The notes under the pieces are model-generated. The model worked only from the letters and a program-made list of their open reading frames with translations, was not told where the DNA came from and did no database searches. Source: Mangrovimicrobium sp048323675 (GTDB taxonomy: Bacteria > Pseudomonadota > Gammaproteobacteria > Pseudomonadales > Halieaceae). From it: 64,000 nt of DNA. Both the position numbers and the translations under genes were made by a program. The stretch lies in NCBI RefSeq assembly GCF_048323675.1, contig NZ_JBLWFK010000007.1:145242-209241 (forward strand). The letters run 5' to 3'. This document shows, in pieces, positions 17,607-25,943 of this stretch; the stretch's first letter is position 1, and each line of letters opens with the position of its first letter.

Positions 17607-18884
17607 TCACTTGATATCGACAAATGCCTCATCGCGAATCTGCTGCAGCCAGGCGTCCAGTTCTTCCTGGTATTTGCGCTGGTGAAGGTAGTTCATGGCC
17701 ATGTTCTGGCGGGCGCGCTCGGTCATGTCCTGCTCCCGGCGATCCTCCACCTCCAGGATGTGCCAGCCGAACTGGGTGCGAATCGGCTGGGAGATATCGC
17801 CGATGGGGGTGTCGTTCATGGCCTTCTCGAACTCCGGCACCATCTGTCCCGGCATGGTCCAGCCCAGCTCGCCGCCCTCCTGGGCGGAGCCGATGTCCTC
17901 GGAATACTGGCGGGCGAGGGTGGCGAAATCCTCGCCCTCCTCGATCCGGGTGCGCAGGTCGGCGACTTTCTGCCGGGCCTGCTCATCGCTGAGGATTTCC
18001 GAGGGCTTGAGCAGGATGTGCCGGACCTTGGTCTGTTTGACCAGCATCTGGCCGCCGCCGCGCTGCTCGGCGAGGTTGATCAGGTGGAAGCCGCTGTCGG
18101 ACTGGATCACGTCGGAGGTGTCGCCGACCTGCAGGCTGGGTACCACATCGGCGAACAGCGAGGGAATGTCGTCGGCCTTGCGCCAGCCGAGGCTACCGCC
18201 GGTAAAGGTATAGGACCCCGGGGTGCTCACGGCCTTGTCGAAGGGCTTGCCGGCGCGAATTTCCCCGAGCACCTCTTCGGCGTAGGCTCGGGTGCGCTGC
18301 ACCTGGTCTTCGGTGGCATCGGGTGAGACCGGCAGCAGGGCGTGCAGGATGAGGTACTCCGGCTGGGTCAGTTTCTGGCCGTCCGCGGTGGCCAGGAAGT
18401 TGTCGACTTCCTGTTCGGTAATCTCGATGCGCTGGTTGACGTTGCCCTGCTGCACCCGCTGGATGATCATTTCCTTGCGGATGTTGGCCCGGGCCTCGTT
18501 GTACGACTGGCCCTGTTGCTCGAGCGCGGCGCGGAATTGCTCGAGGTCCATGCCGTTCTGGGCGGCAATCCGGCCCATGGCCTCGTTGAGCTGGGCGTCG
18601 CTGATGCGCACGCCGACCCGCTGGCCCATCTGCAGCTGGATGCTTTCGAGGATCAGGCGATCGAGGGTCTCGCGGATGATTTCGTCTTCCGGGGGCATCT
18701 CCACGCCGGCTGATTCCAGGTTGCCCTTGACGGTTGCGACCCGCTCGCGCAGCTCGCTGGCCATCACCACGTCGTCCTCGACGATGGCGACAACCTGGTC
18801 GAGCATCACTGTTTCAGCCTGTGTTGTTCCCGCCAGCAGCGTGCCAAACAGGCAGGCGCTGAGCAGGTAGCGTTTAATATTCAC
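17607..18884 (-). CDS. surA: Periplasmic chaperone and peptidyl-prolyl isomerase SurA
   Basis: 425 residues, normal for the family. It has a signal peptide ending near LLAGTTQAE, an N-terminal chaperone domain (MLDQVVAIVEDDVVMASEL) and two parvulin domains. The first centres on GSYTFTGGSLGWRKADDIPS, the second on YSEDIGSAQEGGELGWTMPG. A C-terminal helix completes the chaperone core. SurA escorts outer-membrane proteins, notably LptD, to the BAM complex. Its start overlaps the end of lptD by 11 bases, consistent with coupled expression of chaperone and client. Confidence 0.97.
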   Translation of the reverse strand: MNIKRYLLSACLFGTLLAGTTQAETVMLDQVVAIVEDDVVMASELRERVATVKGNLESAGVEMPPEDEIIRETLDRLILESIQLQMGQRVGVRISDAQLNEAMGRIAAQNGMDLEQFRAALEQQGQSYNEARANIRKEMIIQRVQQGNVNQRIEITEQEVDNFLATADGQKLTQPEYLILHALLPVSPDATEDQVQRTRAYAEEVLGEIRAGKPFDKAVSTPGSYTFTGGSLGWRKADDIPSLFADVVPSLQVGDTSDVIQSDSGFHLINLAEQRGGGQMLVKQTKVRHILLKPSEILSDEQARQKVADLRTRIEEGEDFATLARQYSEDIGSAQEGGELGWTMPGQMVPEFEKAMNDTPIGDISQPIRTQFGWHILEVEDRREQDMTERARQNMAMNYLHQRKYQEELDAWLQQIRDEAFVDIK

Positions 18885-21267
18885 TGTCGACGAACCCTCG
18901 AATCATGTCTCTCATCAGGCTGCTGGCGCGGTTGCCAAAGCCGCCCATGCCCTTGAGTACGATCTGGATCTGGATGGATTTTTCCCGCTCGAGCTGCGGA
19001 TCGTTGAAGTCCGTCAGCGGGCCGGTGGTGTCATTGTCGTAGTAGCGCAGGTGCAGCAGGCGAACTTTCCAGCAGCAGCTATCATATTCCACGCCGAACA
19101 TATCTTCCACGCTGGTATTGGCTTCCATCGAGTAGTTGATGGCGCCGAACACCCGCCAGTTGCGGCTCAGCGGCAGGTAGGTGGAGAAGTGCGCCTGTTC
19201 GGTGTCGTTCTGGTTCTCGTTGATCGTGGTCAGCGGGCGGCGGTAGTTATAGCCGACGTTGACGATGGTGTTGCCCCCGGGGGTGTAGCTGGCGATGACG
19301 TTGCTGGAGTTCATCTGGTCGCTGTAGGGGTCCCACACCGCGCTGCCGCGGATACTGAAATTCTCCATCGGGAAGAAGCCGATCTCGCCGGCCAGCTCCG
19401 AATCGCCGTTGTCCAGCGGGGGCTGGGCCCGGCCGAGGCGGACTTCGCGGTCGCGGAAATAGAAGATCTGGCCGATGCTGGCGTAGAACTCCTCGCGGCC
19501 GTCCTCGGCGTCGATGAAGCGGCTGGTCAGGCCCACCGAGAGCTGGTTGGCGTCATCGATCCGGTCGTGGCCGGAGAAACGCGTCTCCCGGAACAGCTGG
19601 TTGTAGGTGAAGGTCAGTTCCGCGCTGTCGAAGTCCGGCTGGTCGGTCTGTTCCTCGTAGCCGCTGTACAGGTAGTACAGGCGCGGTTCCACCGTCTGCA
19701 GCATGTTCTTGCCCACCAGTGTCGTCATGCGGTCGAAGAACAGCCCGCCGTCCACGCTGGCCATCGGCGACCCGGTGTCCGGGTTGTTGTCCGGGAAGCT
19801 CGCGTGGTCGTTGAGGTCGTAGGTGACGTAGCGGTATTTCGCGGTGGGTCGCAGGAAGCCGTAACTCCACTGCATGGGATAGGCCGCACCGGCCTCGGAG
19901 TAGAGGCGGGCGCCGGTGACGCGATTGTCGTCGCTGTCGAAATTCGAGTACTGGGCGAACACGATCGGGCTGAATTCGAAGGGAGTCCCGTCGGGGCGGT
20001 AGTTTGCCGACAGCTGGGGCAGCTTCTTGTAGTCGTTGCTGATGTCGTCCGCCAGGCTCTGGAACTGTTGCGCCTCGAGGTTGACCAGCCAGCGGTCGCC
20101 CAGGTAGTCGAGGCTGCCCAGCTGCAGCAGTGCGGTGCGGCGCCGGGAGTCGAGGCTGGAACTGTCCAGGTCCTTCATGTAATTGACGTCGCTGGCCTTG
20201 CTGTAGTCGATGGTTGAGCGCAGGCGGTTGTCCGCAAACAGGCCCTTCTGCCGCACCAGCATCAGCCAGCGGTCGTGGCTGTCGTCGGGAAAGTCGTCGG
20301 CGTAGCTCTTGTCGTCCGAGATCCAGGCACCGCCGACTTCCCAGCTGCCGACCAGCGGGTGCAGGTAGCGTGCGGTGGCCTCGTGGCTGAAGCCGCGCTC
20401 CTCGATATAGCGCGGGGCATAGAGCAGATCGTAGTTGGGTGCCAGGTTGAAATACACCGGCACCGAAATGTCCACGCCGCCCTTGGTGTCCGAGCCGAAG
20501 TCCGGCCACAGGAAGCCGGTGCGGCGGCGGTCATCCATCGGGAACTGCAGCCAGGGCGAATAGAACACCGGGATGTCGGCGACTTCGATCCGCGCGTGGT
20601 AGGCGGTGGCGAGCCCTTCCTCGGTGTCCAGTTCCAGTTCGCTGGCGCGAATCATCCAGTCGTTGTCCTCCGGTGCACAGTAGGTGATACGACCGTTGTG
20701 CACGTGGAGAATTCCCTCGCTGTCGCGTTCCAGCAGGTCTGCCGTGCCGCGCATGTGCTGGGCGTGCAATACGAACTGGCTGTTGGTCAGGCTCGCTTCG
20801 CCGCTCTCCGATTCGATGTGGGCGGAGTCGCCCTGCAGTAGCAGGCCCGGTTCGCGCAGGACGATATTGCCTTCCATGTCGCCGGAACGCTGGTCCCGGT
20901 CGAGGGTGGCACGGTCCGCGCTCAGCCGGCGATAGCCCTGGGTGACTTCGACGCCGCCGGTGAATTCGGCGGTGCCTTCGCGAATCTCGGAGCTGGTGGA
21001 GCGGGCGTCGATATCGGACCGCTCCGGGGACTTGCTGCGGTCCTCGTTGCGCAGGGGGTCGAGGTAGGTGCCGCCGCACTTGATGCAGCGGGCATCGCGC
21101 AGGGCTTCGGGCACGTCCCCGGTGGATGCCCAGTCCCGGGTCGCGGCCCCGGTGTCCGGGTTGCTATCCTGTGCCAGCCCCGGAAGAGACTGTGTCGCCA
21201 GGGTGACTGCCAGGCAAAGAGTCTTCAATTTTCGTGTTGCCGTGCTAGGGGCAGTACTGCGACTCAT
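18874..21267 (-). CDS. lptD: LPS assembly outer-membrane protein LptD
   Basis: 797 residues. A signal peptide (LCLAVTLATQSLPGLAQ) is followed by an N-terminal OstA/LptA-like beta-jellyroll (~residues 95-240) and then a large beta-barrel with many aromatic-terminated strands. Cysteines in RCIKCGGTY near residue 60-70 and in the DSCCWKV pair near the C-terminus match those that form the interdomain disulfides of LptD. It inserts lipopolysaccharide into the outer leaflet with LptE. It is first in the operon with surA and pdxA, and divergent from amgK-murU. Its presence shows the cell makes LPS, a likely home for the glycan made by the genes at the left. Confidence 0.97.
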   Translation of the reverse strand: MSRSTAPSTATRKLKTLCLAVTLATQSLPGLAQDSNPDTGAATRDWASTGDVPEALRDARCIKCGGTYLDPLRNEDRSKSPERSDIDARSTSSEIREGTAEFTGGVEVTQGYRRLSADRATLDRDQRSGDMEGNIVLREPGLLLQGDSAHIESESGEASLTNSQFVLHAQHMRGTADLLERDSEGILHVHNGRITYCAPEDNDWMIRASELELDTEEGLATAYHARIEVADIPVFYSPWLQFPMDDRRRTGFLWPDFGSDTKGGVDISVPVYFNLAPNYDLLYAPRYIEERGFSHEATARYLHPLVGSWEVGGAWISDDKSYADDFPDDSHDRWLMLVRQKGLFADNRLRSTIDYSKASDVNYMKDLDSSSLDSRRRTALLQLGSLDYLGDRWLVNLEAQQFQSLADDISNDYKKLPQLSANYRPDGTPFEFSPIVFAQYSNFDSDDNRVTGARLYSEAGAAYPMQWSYGFLRPTAKYRYVTYDLNDHASFPDNNPDTGSPMASVDGGLFFDRMTTLVGKNMLQTVEPRLYYLYSGYEEQTDQPDFDSAELTFTYNQLFRETRFSGHDRIDDANQLSVGLTSRFIDAEDGREEFYASIGQIFYFRDREVRLGRAQPPLDNGDSELAGEIGFFPMENFSIRGSAVWDPYSDQMNSSNVIASYTPGGNTIVNVGYNYRRPLTTINENQNDTEQAHFSTYLPLSRNWRVFGAINYSMEANTSVEDMFGVEYDSCCWKVRLLHLRYYDNDTTGPLTDFNDPQLEREKSIQIQIVLKGMGGFGNRASSLMRDMIRGFVDSEY

Positions 21268-21303
21268 CTTCTGTCGGGTATTATTTGCAAAAACAAGTGG
21301 CGG

Positions 21304-21332
21304 ATTCTAAAGCATCCCCCGTCCCTTGTCCG
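21304..21332 (-). promoter_or_regulatory. Candidate promoter of lptD-surA-pdxA
   Basis: On the minus strand CGGACA (21327-21332) and TAGAAT (21304-21309) are 17 bases apart, about 37 bases before the lptD start. The -10 is good; the -35 matches four of six consensus bases. Confidence 0.4.
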
Positions 21333-21374
21333 GAAAAAATGGTCCTTTGGGCCCTGACAGTGAAGGAGACCGGA

Positions 21375-22403
21375 TTGCCCCCGAGTACGCCCCCAGTAAA
21401 CCTGCAAGCCTGGGCCTGTTCCGTAGTCGGAAAGACCGGCGGAACGCTGGAAACCGTGGCGGGGGACGCCAGTAACCGGCGCTATTTCCGCCTGCGCGTT
21501 GCCGGCGCGAGCTATATCGCCGTCCACGCCCCGCCCGCGACGGAAAAGAATGCCGAGTTCCTGGCGGTCCGCCATCACCTGGAGCGCGGTGGTATCCGGG
21601 TGCCCGCGCTGCTCGGGGCGGACCTGGACCAGGGCTTCCTGCTGCTCGGGGACCTGGGCGACCGGCTCCTGTTGCCAGCACTGGCTCCCGCTACAGTGGA
21701 CGGCTGGTATCGCAAGGGTTGCTCCCTGCTGCTCCAGTTCGCCGCGCTGGGCGATATGCCGGCGGACTGGCCGCGTTATGACAGTGCGCTGCTCGGGGAG
21801 GAACTGGGCCGCTTCCCCGAGTGGTTCGCCGGGCGACTGCTCGGGCACCCGCTGGGGGAGCAGGGCCTGCGATGCTGGCAGGCACTGTGCGAGGAGTTGC
21901 TCAACAGCGCCCTGGAACAGCCCCGGGTGCTGGTGCACCGCGACTTCCACAGCCGCAACCTGATGATCCTGGCGGACGGCGAACTGGGGGTGATCGATTT
22001 CCAGGACGCGGTGGTCGGGCCGATCACCTACGACCTGGTCTCCCTGTTGCGCGACTGCTATGTGCGCTGGCCCGCCGGGCAGGTCGAAAACTGGGCCCGC
22101 GAATACCACGGGCTGTTGCGCCAGGAGGGCTGGCTGGCAGGTGTCGATGCGGCGCAGTTCCTGCGCTGGTTCGACCTGATGGGCCTGCAGCGCCACCTCA
22201 AGGTGCTGGGGACCTTTGCCCGTCTCTACCTGCGCGACGGCAAGTCCGCTTACCTCGACGACCTGCCGCTGGTGATCGCCTACGTCGAGGAGATCCTGCG
22301 CAAGTATCGCGGCGACTGGCCGGCCGCAGCGGCCTTTGCCGACTGGTTCGAGGCGGAACTGGGGCCGCTGATCCGGCGCCAGCCCTGGAGTGCGGTGCAA
22401 TGA
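21375..22403 (+). CDS. amgK: N-acetylmuramate / N-acetylglucosamine anomeric kinase AmgK
   Basis: 342 residues from the TTG at 21375. I chose this start because AAGGAG lies six bases upstream and it gives the normal family length; an upstream TTG (21285) and ATG (21339) in the same frame lack such a site. The aminoglycoside-phosphotransferase fold shows in GDASNRRYFRL (nucleotide loop), VHRDFHSRNLMIL (catalytic HRDFHxxN) and GVIDFQDAVVGP (metal-binding Asp). AmgK phosphorylates MurNAc at C1 during peptidoglycan recycling, feeding MurU. The stop overlaps the murU start (ATGA). This pathway bypasses the fosfomycin target; anmK near 60 kb supplies an earlier recycling step. Confidence 0.92.
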   Translation: MPPSTPPVNLQAWACSVVGKTGGTLETVAGDASNRRYFRLRVAGASYIAVHAPPATEKNAEFLAVRHHLERGGIRVPALLGADLDQGFLLLGDLGDRLLLPALAPATVDGWYRKGCSLLLQFAALGDMPADWPRYDSALLGEELGRFPEWFAGRLLGHPLGEQGLRCWQALCEELLNSALEQPRVLVHRDFHSRNLMILADGELGVIDFQDAVVGPITYDLVSLLRDCYVRWPAGQVENWAREYHGLLRQEGWLAGVDAAQFLRWFDLMGLQRHLKVLGTFARLYLRDGKSAYLDDLPLVIAYVEEILRKYRGDWPAAAAFADWFEAELGPLIRRQPWSAVQ

Positions 22404-23092
22404 AGGCGATGATCCTGGCGGCCGGTTTCGGCGAGCGCATGCGACCGCTGACCGAACACACCCCGAAACCCCTGTTGCCGGTGGCGGGGATGCCGCTGAT
22501 CGAGTTCCATCTCCGCGGGCTCGCGGCGGCGGGGTTCCGGCAACTGGTGATCAATACCTCCCACCTTGGCCAGCAGATTGTCGACTACTGCGGTGACGGT
22601 GCGCGCTGGGAGGTCGAGATCACGTATTCTCGGGAGGACAGCCCCCTCGAGACTGCCGGCGGTATTCGCGAAGCCCTGCACCTGTTGGGGGAGGCGCCTT
22701 TCGCGGTGGTGAACGGCGACGTCTGGTGTGAATTCCCCTTCGCCCGCCTGCGTGAGTACCGGCTGGCGAGCTGGGAGACAGCGCACCTGGTGATGGTCGA
22801 CAGCCCGCCCCAGCATCCGCTGGGCGATTTTACCCTCGACGACAGCGCCAGGCTGAGGTCCCGCGAGGGCGATAGCGCCGGTTACACCTATGCGGGTATC
22901 GCCCTGTTCAGCCCCGAATTTTTTGCCGGGATACCGAGGGGGCGGCTGGCGTTGCGGCCGCTGCTCGACGCGGCGATCGAAGGTGGCAGCCTCGGGGGTG
23001 AGTACTTCGCCGGCGCCTGGGAGGATGTGGGGACGCCGGAACGGCTCGCCGCCCTGGATGCGCGCCTGCGCTCAGCCCAATCCGGCGGGTGA
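22400..23092 (+). CDS. murU: N-acetylmuramate-1-phosphate uridylyltransferase MurU
   Basis: 230 residues starting at the ATG that overlaps the amgK stop. The N-terminus MILAAGFGERMRPLTEHTPK is the nucleotidyltransferase signature (G-x-G-x-R with the catalytic lysine). PLLPVAGMPLIEFHL, PLETAGGIREAL and NGDVWCEFPF follow as in MurU and related sugar nucleotidyltransferases, and the C-terminal EDVGTPERLAAL closes the fold. It makes UDP-MurNAc from MurNAc-1-phosphate and UTP, completing the recycling route begun by AmgK. Confidence 0.93.
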   Translation: MKAMILAAGFGERMRPLTEHTPKPLLPVAGMPLIEFHLRGLAAAGFRQLVINTSHLGQQIVDYCGDGARWEVEITYSREDSPLETAGGIREALHLLGEAPFAVVNGDVWCEFPFARLREYRLASWETAHLVMVDSPPQHPLGDFTLDDSARLRSREGDSAGYTYAGIALFSPEFFAGIPRGRLALRPLLDAAIEGGSLGGEYFAGAWEDVGTPERLAALDARLRSAQSGG

Positions 23093-23151
23093 AGTCAGCT
23101 GCCCGGCGCAGTAGAATACGCCCTTTTCCCGACCTGCCGCTGGAGCCGCCC

Positions 23152-23823
23152 ATGGCCGACTACCTGATCGCCCCCTCCATTCTCTCCGCCGACTTTGCCC
23201 GTCTCGGCGAGGAAGTGGATAACGTTCTCGCCGCTGGCGCGGACATCGTCCACTTCGACGTGATGGATAATCATTACGTCCCCAACCTGACCATCGGCCC
23301 GATGGTCTGCAAGGCCCTGCGCAAGCACGGGGTGACCGCGCCGATCGACGTGCACCTGATGGTCTCCCCGGTGGACCGCCTGATCGGCGATTTCGCCGAG
23401 GCCGGCGCCACCTATATCACCTTCCACCCGGACGCCTCCACCCACGTGGACCGTTCGCTGCAGATGATCCGCGACGCGGGTTGCAAGAGCGGCCTGGTGT
23501 TCAACCCGGCGGCGGGGCTGGAGCCGCTGAAGTACGTGATGGACAAGGTCGACATGGTACTGCTGATGTCGGTCAACCCGGGTTTTGGCGGCCAGTCCTT
23601 TATTCCCGCCACGCTGGACAAGCTGCGCGAGGCGCGGGCCCTGATCGACGCCTCTGGCTTCGATATCCGGCTGGAGATCGATGGCGGGGTGTCGGCGAAG
23701 AATATCGCCGAGATTGCGGCGGCGGGGGCGGATACTTTCGTAGCTGGTTCGGCAATTTTTAACCAGCCGGATTATGCGGCGGTGATTGCGGAGATGAGGG
23801 CTGAGTTGGCCAAGGTCGGCTGA
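23152..23823 (+). CDS. rpe: Ribulose-phosphate 3-epimerase
   Basis: 223 residues from the ATG at 23152, preceded by GGAG; an in-frame upstream ATG at 23089 would add 21 residues not seen in the family. IAPSILSADFARLGEEV at the start, HFDVMDNHYVPNLTIGP (metal-binding His and Asp), DVHLMV, LMSVNPGFGGQSFIP and LEIDGGVSAKN are diagnostic TIM-barrel segments. It interconverts ribulose-5-phosphate and xylulose-5-phosphate in the pentose phosphate pathway. In Pseudomonas-type genomes gph and then trpE follow; here gph is missing and the gap is filled by palindromic repeats. Confidence 0.97.
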   Translation: MADYLIAPSILSADFARLGEEVDNVLAAGADIVHFDVMDNHYVPNLTIGPMVCKALRKHGVTAPIDVHLMVSPVDRLIGDFAEAGATYITFHPDASTHVDRSLQMIRDAGCKSGLVFNPAAGLEPLKYVMDKVDMVLLMSVNPGFGGQSFIPATLDKLREARALIDASGFDIRLEIDGGVSAKNIAEIAAAGADTFVAGSAIFNQPDYAAVIAEMRAELAKVG

Positions 23824-23862
23824 TATTTGAGTGTTGTAGTGGCGGTGCTGGTAGATTCTAGC

Positions 23863-23983
23863 GGGGCGGAGTCCGGGCTCTCCCTGTTCGGGACCGCCAA
23901 AAAGCGCACATCCATGTGCAGGCTCGGCCTCGGCCATCCATGGCCTCGGACGCCCCGTACAGGGAGAGCCCGGACTCCACCCC
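23863..23983. repeat. Palindromic three-way-junction element, copy 1
   Basis: Two 30-base arms, 23863-23892 and 23954-23983, are inverted repeats with 28 of 30 positions matching. Inside are two hairpins: GCACAT-CC-ATGTGC at 23906-23919 and GGCCAT-CC-ATGGCC at 23932-23945. The whole would fold as a stem with two side hairpins on either strand or as RNA. Read on the minus strand, the core (CATGGATG followed by GCGCTTTT) matches copy 2. No coding content. Confidence 0.75.
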
Positions 23984-24115
23984 TCGCCCAGTGCCAATCG
24001 ACGGCTATTATTGGCATTTGCGGGTAAGCCTTGAAACTGCATGTAGCTTATCGGAATCGGGTGTTTTTACTGTTTGGGATAACCAGCAATTATTGAGTTA
24101 CGCGCCGCAAGAGGA

Positions 24116-24225
24116 CCGGATTTTGCATCAGGCGTGACGGGAACGTCGACGGCCAGGGACGGCCGTCGCCGAGCTGCCATGGATGGCGCTTTTGCGTTTC
24201 CAGGCACGCCTGATGCGGAATCCGG
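24116..24225. repeat. Palindromic three-way-junction element, copy 2
   Basis: The arms 24116-24136 and 24205-24225 are inverted repeats with 19 of 21 positions matching. Inside are CGACGGCC / GGCCGTCG (24147-24154 and 24161-24168) and GCCAT-GG-ATGGC (24176-24187). Architecture and the core CATGGATG-GCGCTTTT are shared with copy 1, which lies in the opposite orientation 132 bases upstream. It ends about 57 bases before the trp promoter. Confidence 0.72.
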
Positions 24226-24282
24226 GCCGTGGCCGATGGGCCATGGCTAAAACCTGTGCCAGAAGCGAAGTCGCAACCCCCG

Positions 24283-24310
24283 TTGCCATCCGAAAACCGG
24301 TATGTACAAT
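24283..24310 (+). promoter_or_regulatory. Promoter of the trpL-trpEGDC operon
   Basis: TTGCCA (24283-24288) and TACAAT (24305-24310) are separated by 16 bases, 27 bases upstream of the trpL start codon. This places the leader peptide at the start of the transcript, as attenuation requires. Confidence 0.6.
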
Positions 24311-24337
24311 AGACCCTCCCCCAACCCGGAGACCGCT

Positions 24338-24406
24338 GTGAAAACAGCCCTGCGTAATGGCATCGACCTCCTCTCGATGCGAGAAGTGACCTGCTGGCGA
24401 TGGTAG
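24338..24406 (+). CDS. trpL: Tryptophan operon leader peptide
   Basis: A 22-codon frame starts with GTG, with GGAG six bases upstream, and ends CWRW-stop, so two of its last three codons are tryptophan. It lies between the trp promoter and trpE. This is the design of a leader peptide whose translation senses charged tRNA-Trp: a ribosome stalled at the two Trp codons would change the folding of the nearby RNA. It is too short for a standard gene call. No homology is claimed; the call rests on position, ribosome site and Trp codons. Confidence 0.75.
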   Translation: MKTALRNGIDLLSMREVTCWRW

Positions 24407-24434
24407 CCAGGGCCTCGTCACGCACCCATTACGC
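24352..24434 (+). promoter_or_regulatory. Nested leader hairpin around the trpL Trp codons
   Basis: GCGTAATGG (24352-24360) and CCATTACGC (24426-24434) are a perfect 9-base inverted repeat. Inside them TGC/GCA (24378-24380, 24422-24424), GTGAC/GTCAC (24386-24390, 24417-24421) and CTGGC/GCCAG (24394-24398, 24406-24410) can pair in nested order. The Trp codons and stop of trpL sit in or next to the apical loop. A run of U after the stem is lacking, so a simple intrinsic terminator is not evident. CCTCG at 24413-24417 could instead pair with CGAGG in the trpE ribosome site. Confidence 0.5.
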
Positions 24435-24458
24435 CAATTCTATCTCCGAGGAACACCC

Positions 24459-25940
24459 ATGAATCCGCAGGACTATGCCGCCCTGGCGGCACAAGATTAC
24501 AACCGCATACCTGTCAGCCTGGAAGTCCTGGCTGACCTGGAAACCCCCATCAGCGCCTATCGCAAGCTCGCCGAGGGGCCGTATTCCTATCTCTTCGAGT
24601 CGGTACAGGGCGGCGAGAAGTGGGGCCGCTACTCTATCATTGGGCTGCCCTGCCGTACCCTGATCAAGGTTTTTGGCCACCGCGTGGTGACCTATCGCGA
24701 TGGCGACCTGGTGGAAAGCCTCGAAGTCGAGGACCCGCTGGCCTATGTCGAGCAGATGCAGGCCGACTTCAACACGGCACCGCGGGATGACCTGCCGGTG
24801 TTCCATGGCGGCCTGGTGGGCTACTTTGGCTATGACACCGTGCGCTACGTGGAGCCGCGGCTGGCGAAGAGCGTGCCGCCCGATGAGCTGGGCAACCCGG
24901 ACATCCTGCTGATGGTGTCGGAAGAGGTGCTGGTGTTCGATAACCTCGCCGGCACGATTCGCCTGGTGGTCAACGCGGATACGGCGCAGCCCGATGCGCT
25001 GGAACATGCCCAGGCCCGCTTGCGGGCGCTGGCGGCGAAACTGCGCGAGCCGATGCCGCCGCTGCCGGATGTTAACCTGGGGGCTTCCGACAGTGCCGAG
25101 CTGGAGCAGTCCGCCAGTTCCCACTTCACCGAAGAGGCCTATTACGCGGCGGTAGAGAAGGTGAAGGAGTACGTGCTGGCGGGCGACGTCATGCAGGTGG
25201 TGCCTTCCCAGCGCCTGAGTGTTCCCTTTGCTGCACCGCCGCTGAATCTCTACCGCGCACTGCGCAACCTGAATCCCTCGCCCTATATGTATTTCCTCGA
25301 CCTTGAGGATTTCCACATCGTCGGTTCTTCGCCGGAGATTCTCGCCCGGCTGGAAAAAGGCCTGGTGACGGTGCGCCCGATTGCCGGCACCCGGCGCCGC
25401 GGTTACACCGAGGAGGAGGACGCGGCGCTGGAAGCGGAATTGCTCGCCGATCCCAAGGAAATTGCCGAGCACCTGATGCTGATCGACCTGGGGCGCAACG
25501 ATGTCGGCCGCATTGCCGAAACCGGTTCGGTGGAGCTGACCGACAAGATGGTGGTGGAGCGCTACTCCCACGTCATGCACATCGTGTCCAATGTCAGCGG
25601 TACCCTGAAGGCGGGCAAATCCGCGATCGACGTGCTGCGCGCGACCCTGCCGGCCGGGACCCTGAGCGGCGCGCCGAAGATTCGCGCCATGGAGATCATC
25701 GACGAACTCGAGCCGGTCAAGCGCGGTGTCTACGGCGGTGCGGTGGGCTATCTCTCCTGGGCGGGGGATATGGATACGGCTATTGCCATTCGCACCGCGG
25801 TCATCAAGGGCGGGCAACTCTATGTCCAGGCCGGGGGCGGCGTCGTCGCCGACTCGGTGCCGCGGCTGGAGTGGAAGGAAACCCACAACAAGGCCCGGGC
25901 GATGTTCCGTGCCGCCGCCATGGCGCAAGGGGAGGGCTGA
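24459..25940 (+). CDS. trpE: Anthranilate synthase component I
   Basis: 493 residues, typical. It converts chorismate and ammonia to anthranilate, the first step of tryptophan synthesis. YSYLFESVQGGEKWGRYSIIG (in part) near residue 45 is the tryptophan feedback-binding segment. The chorismate-binding domain shows VVPSQRLSV, RPIAGTRRRG, LIDLGRNDVGRIA and LPAGTLSGAPKIRAMEII. GAGGAA upstream of the ATG is the ribosome site. Three bases separate it from trpG, so the two subunits are co-translated. Expression is likely controlled by the leader peptide upstream. Confidence 0.97.
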   Translation: MNPQDYAALAAQDYNRIPVSLEVLADLETPISAYRKLAEGPYSYLFESVQGGEKWGRYSIIGLPCRTLIKVFGHRVVTYRDGDLVESLEVEDPLAYVEQMQADFNTAPRDDLPVFHGGLVGYFGYDTVRYVEPRLAKSVPPDELGNPDILLMVSEEVLVFDNLAGTIRLVVNADTAQPDALEHAQARLRALAAKLREPMPPLPDVNLGASDSAELEQSASSHFTEEAYYAAVEKVKEYVLAGDVMQVVPSQRLSVPFAAPPLNLYRALRNLNPSPYMYFLDLEDFHIVGSSPEILARLEKGLVTVRPIAGTRRRGYTEEEDAALEAELLADPKEIAEHLMLIDLGRNDVGRIAETGSVELTDKMVVERYSHVMHIVSNVSGTLKAGKSAIDVLRATLPAGTLSGAPKIRAMEIIDELEPVKRGVYGGAVGYLSWAGDMDTAIAIRTAVIKGGQLYVQAGGGVVADSVPRLEWKETHNKARAMFRAAAMAQGEG

Positions 25941-25943
25941 AAC

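Noticed and set aside
16062..18326. 754-codon plus-strand frame opposite the PqqD-GT2, pdxA and surA genes
   Set aside because: It crosses three real genes and their boundaries and has no protein-family content.
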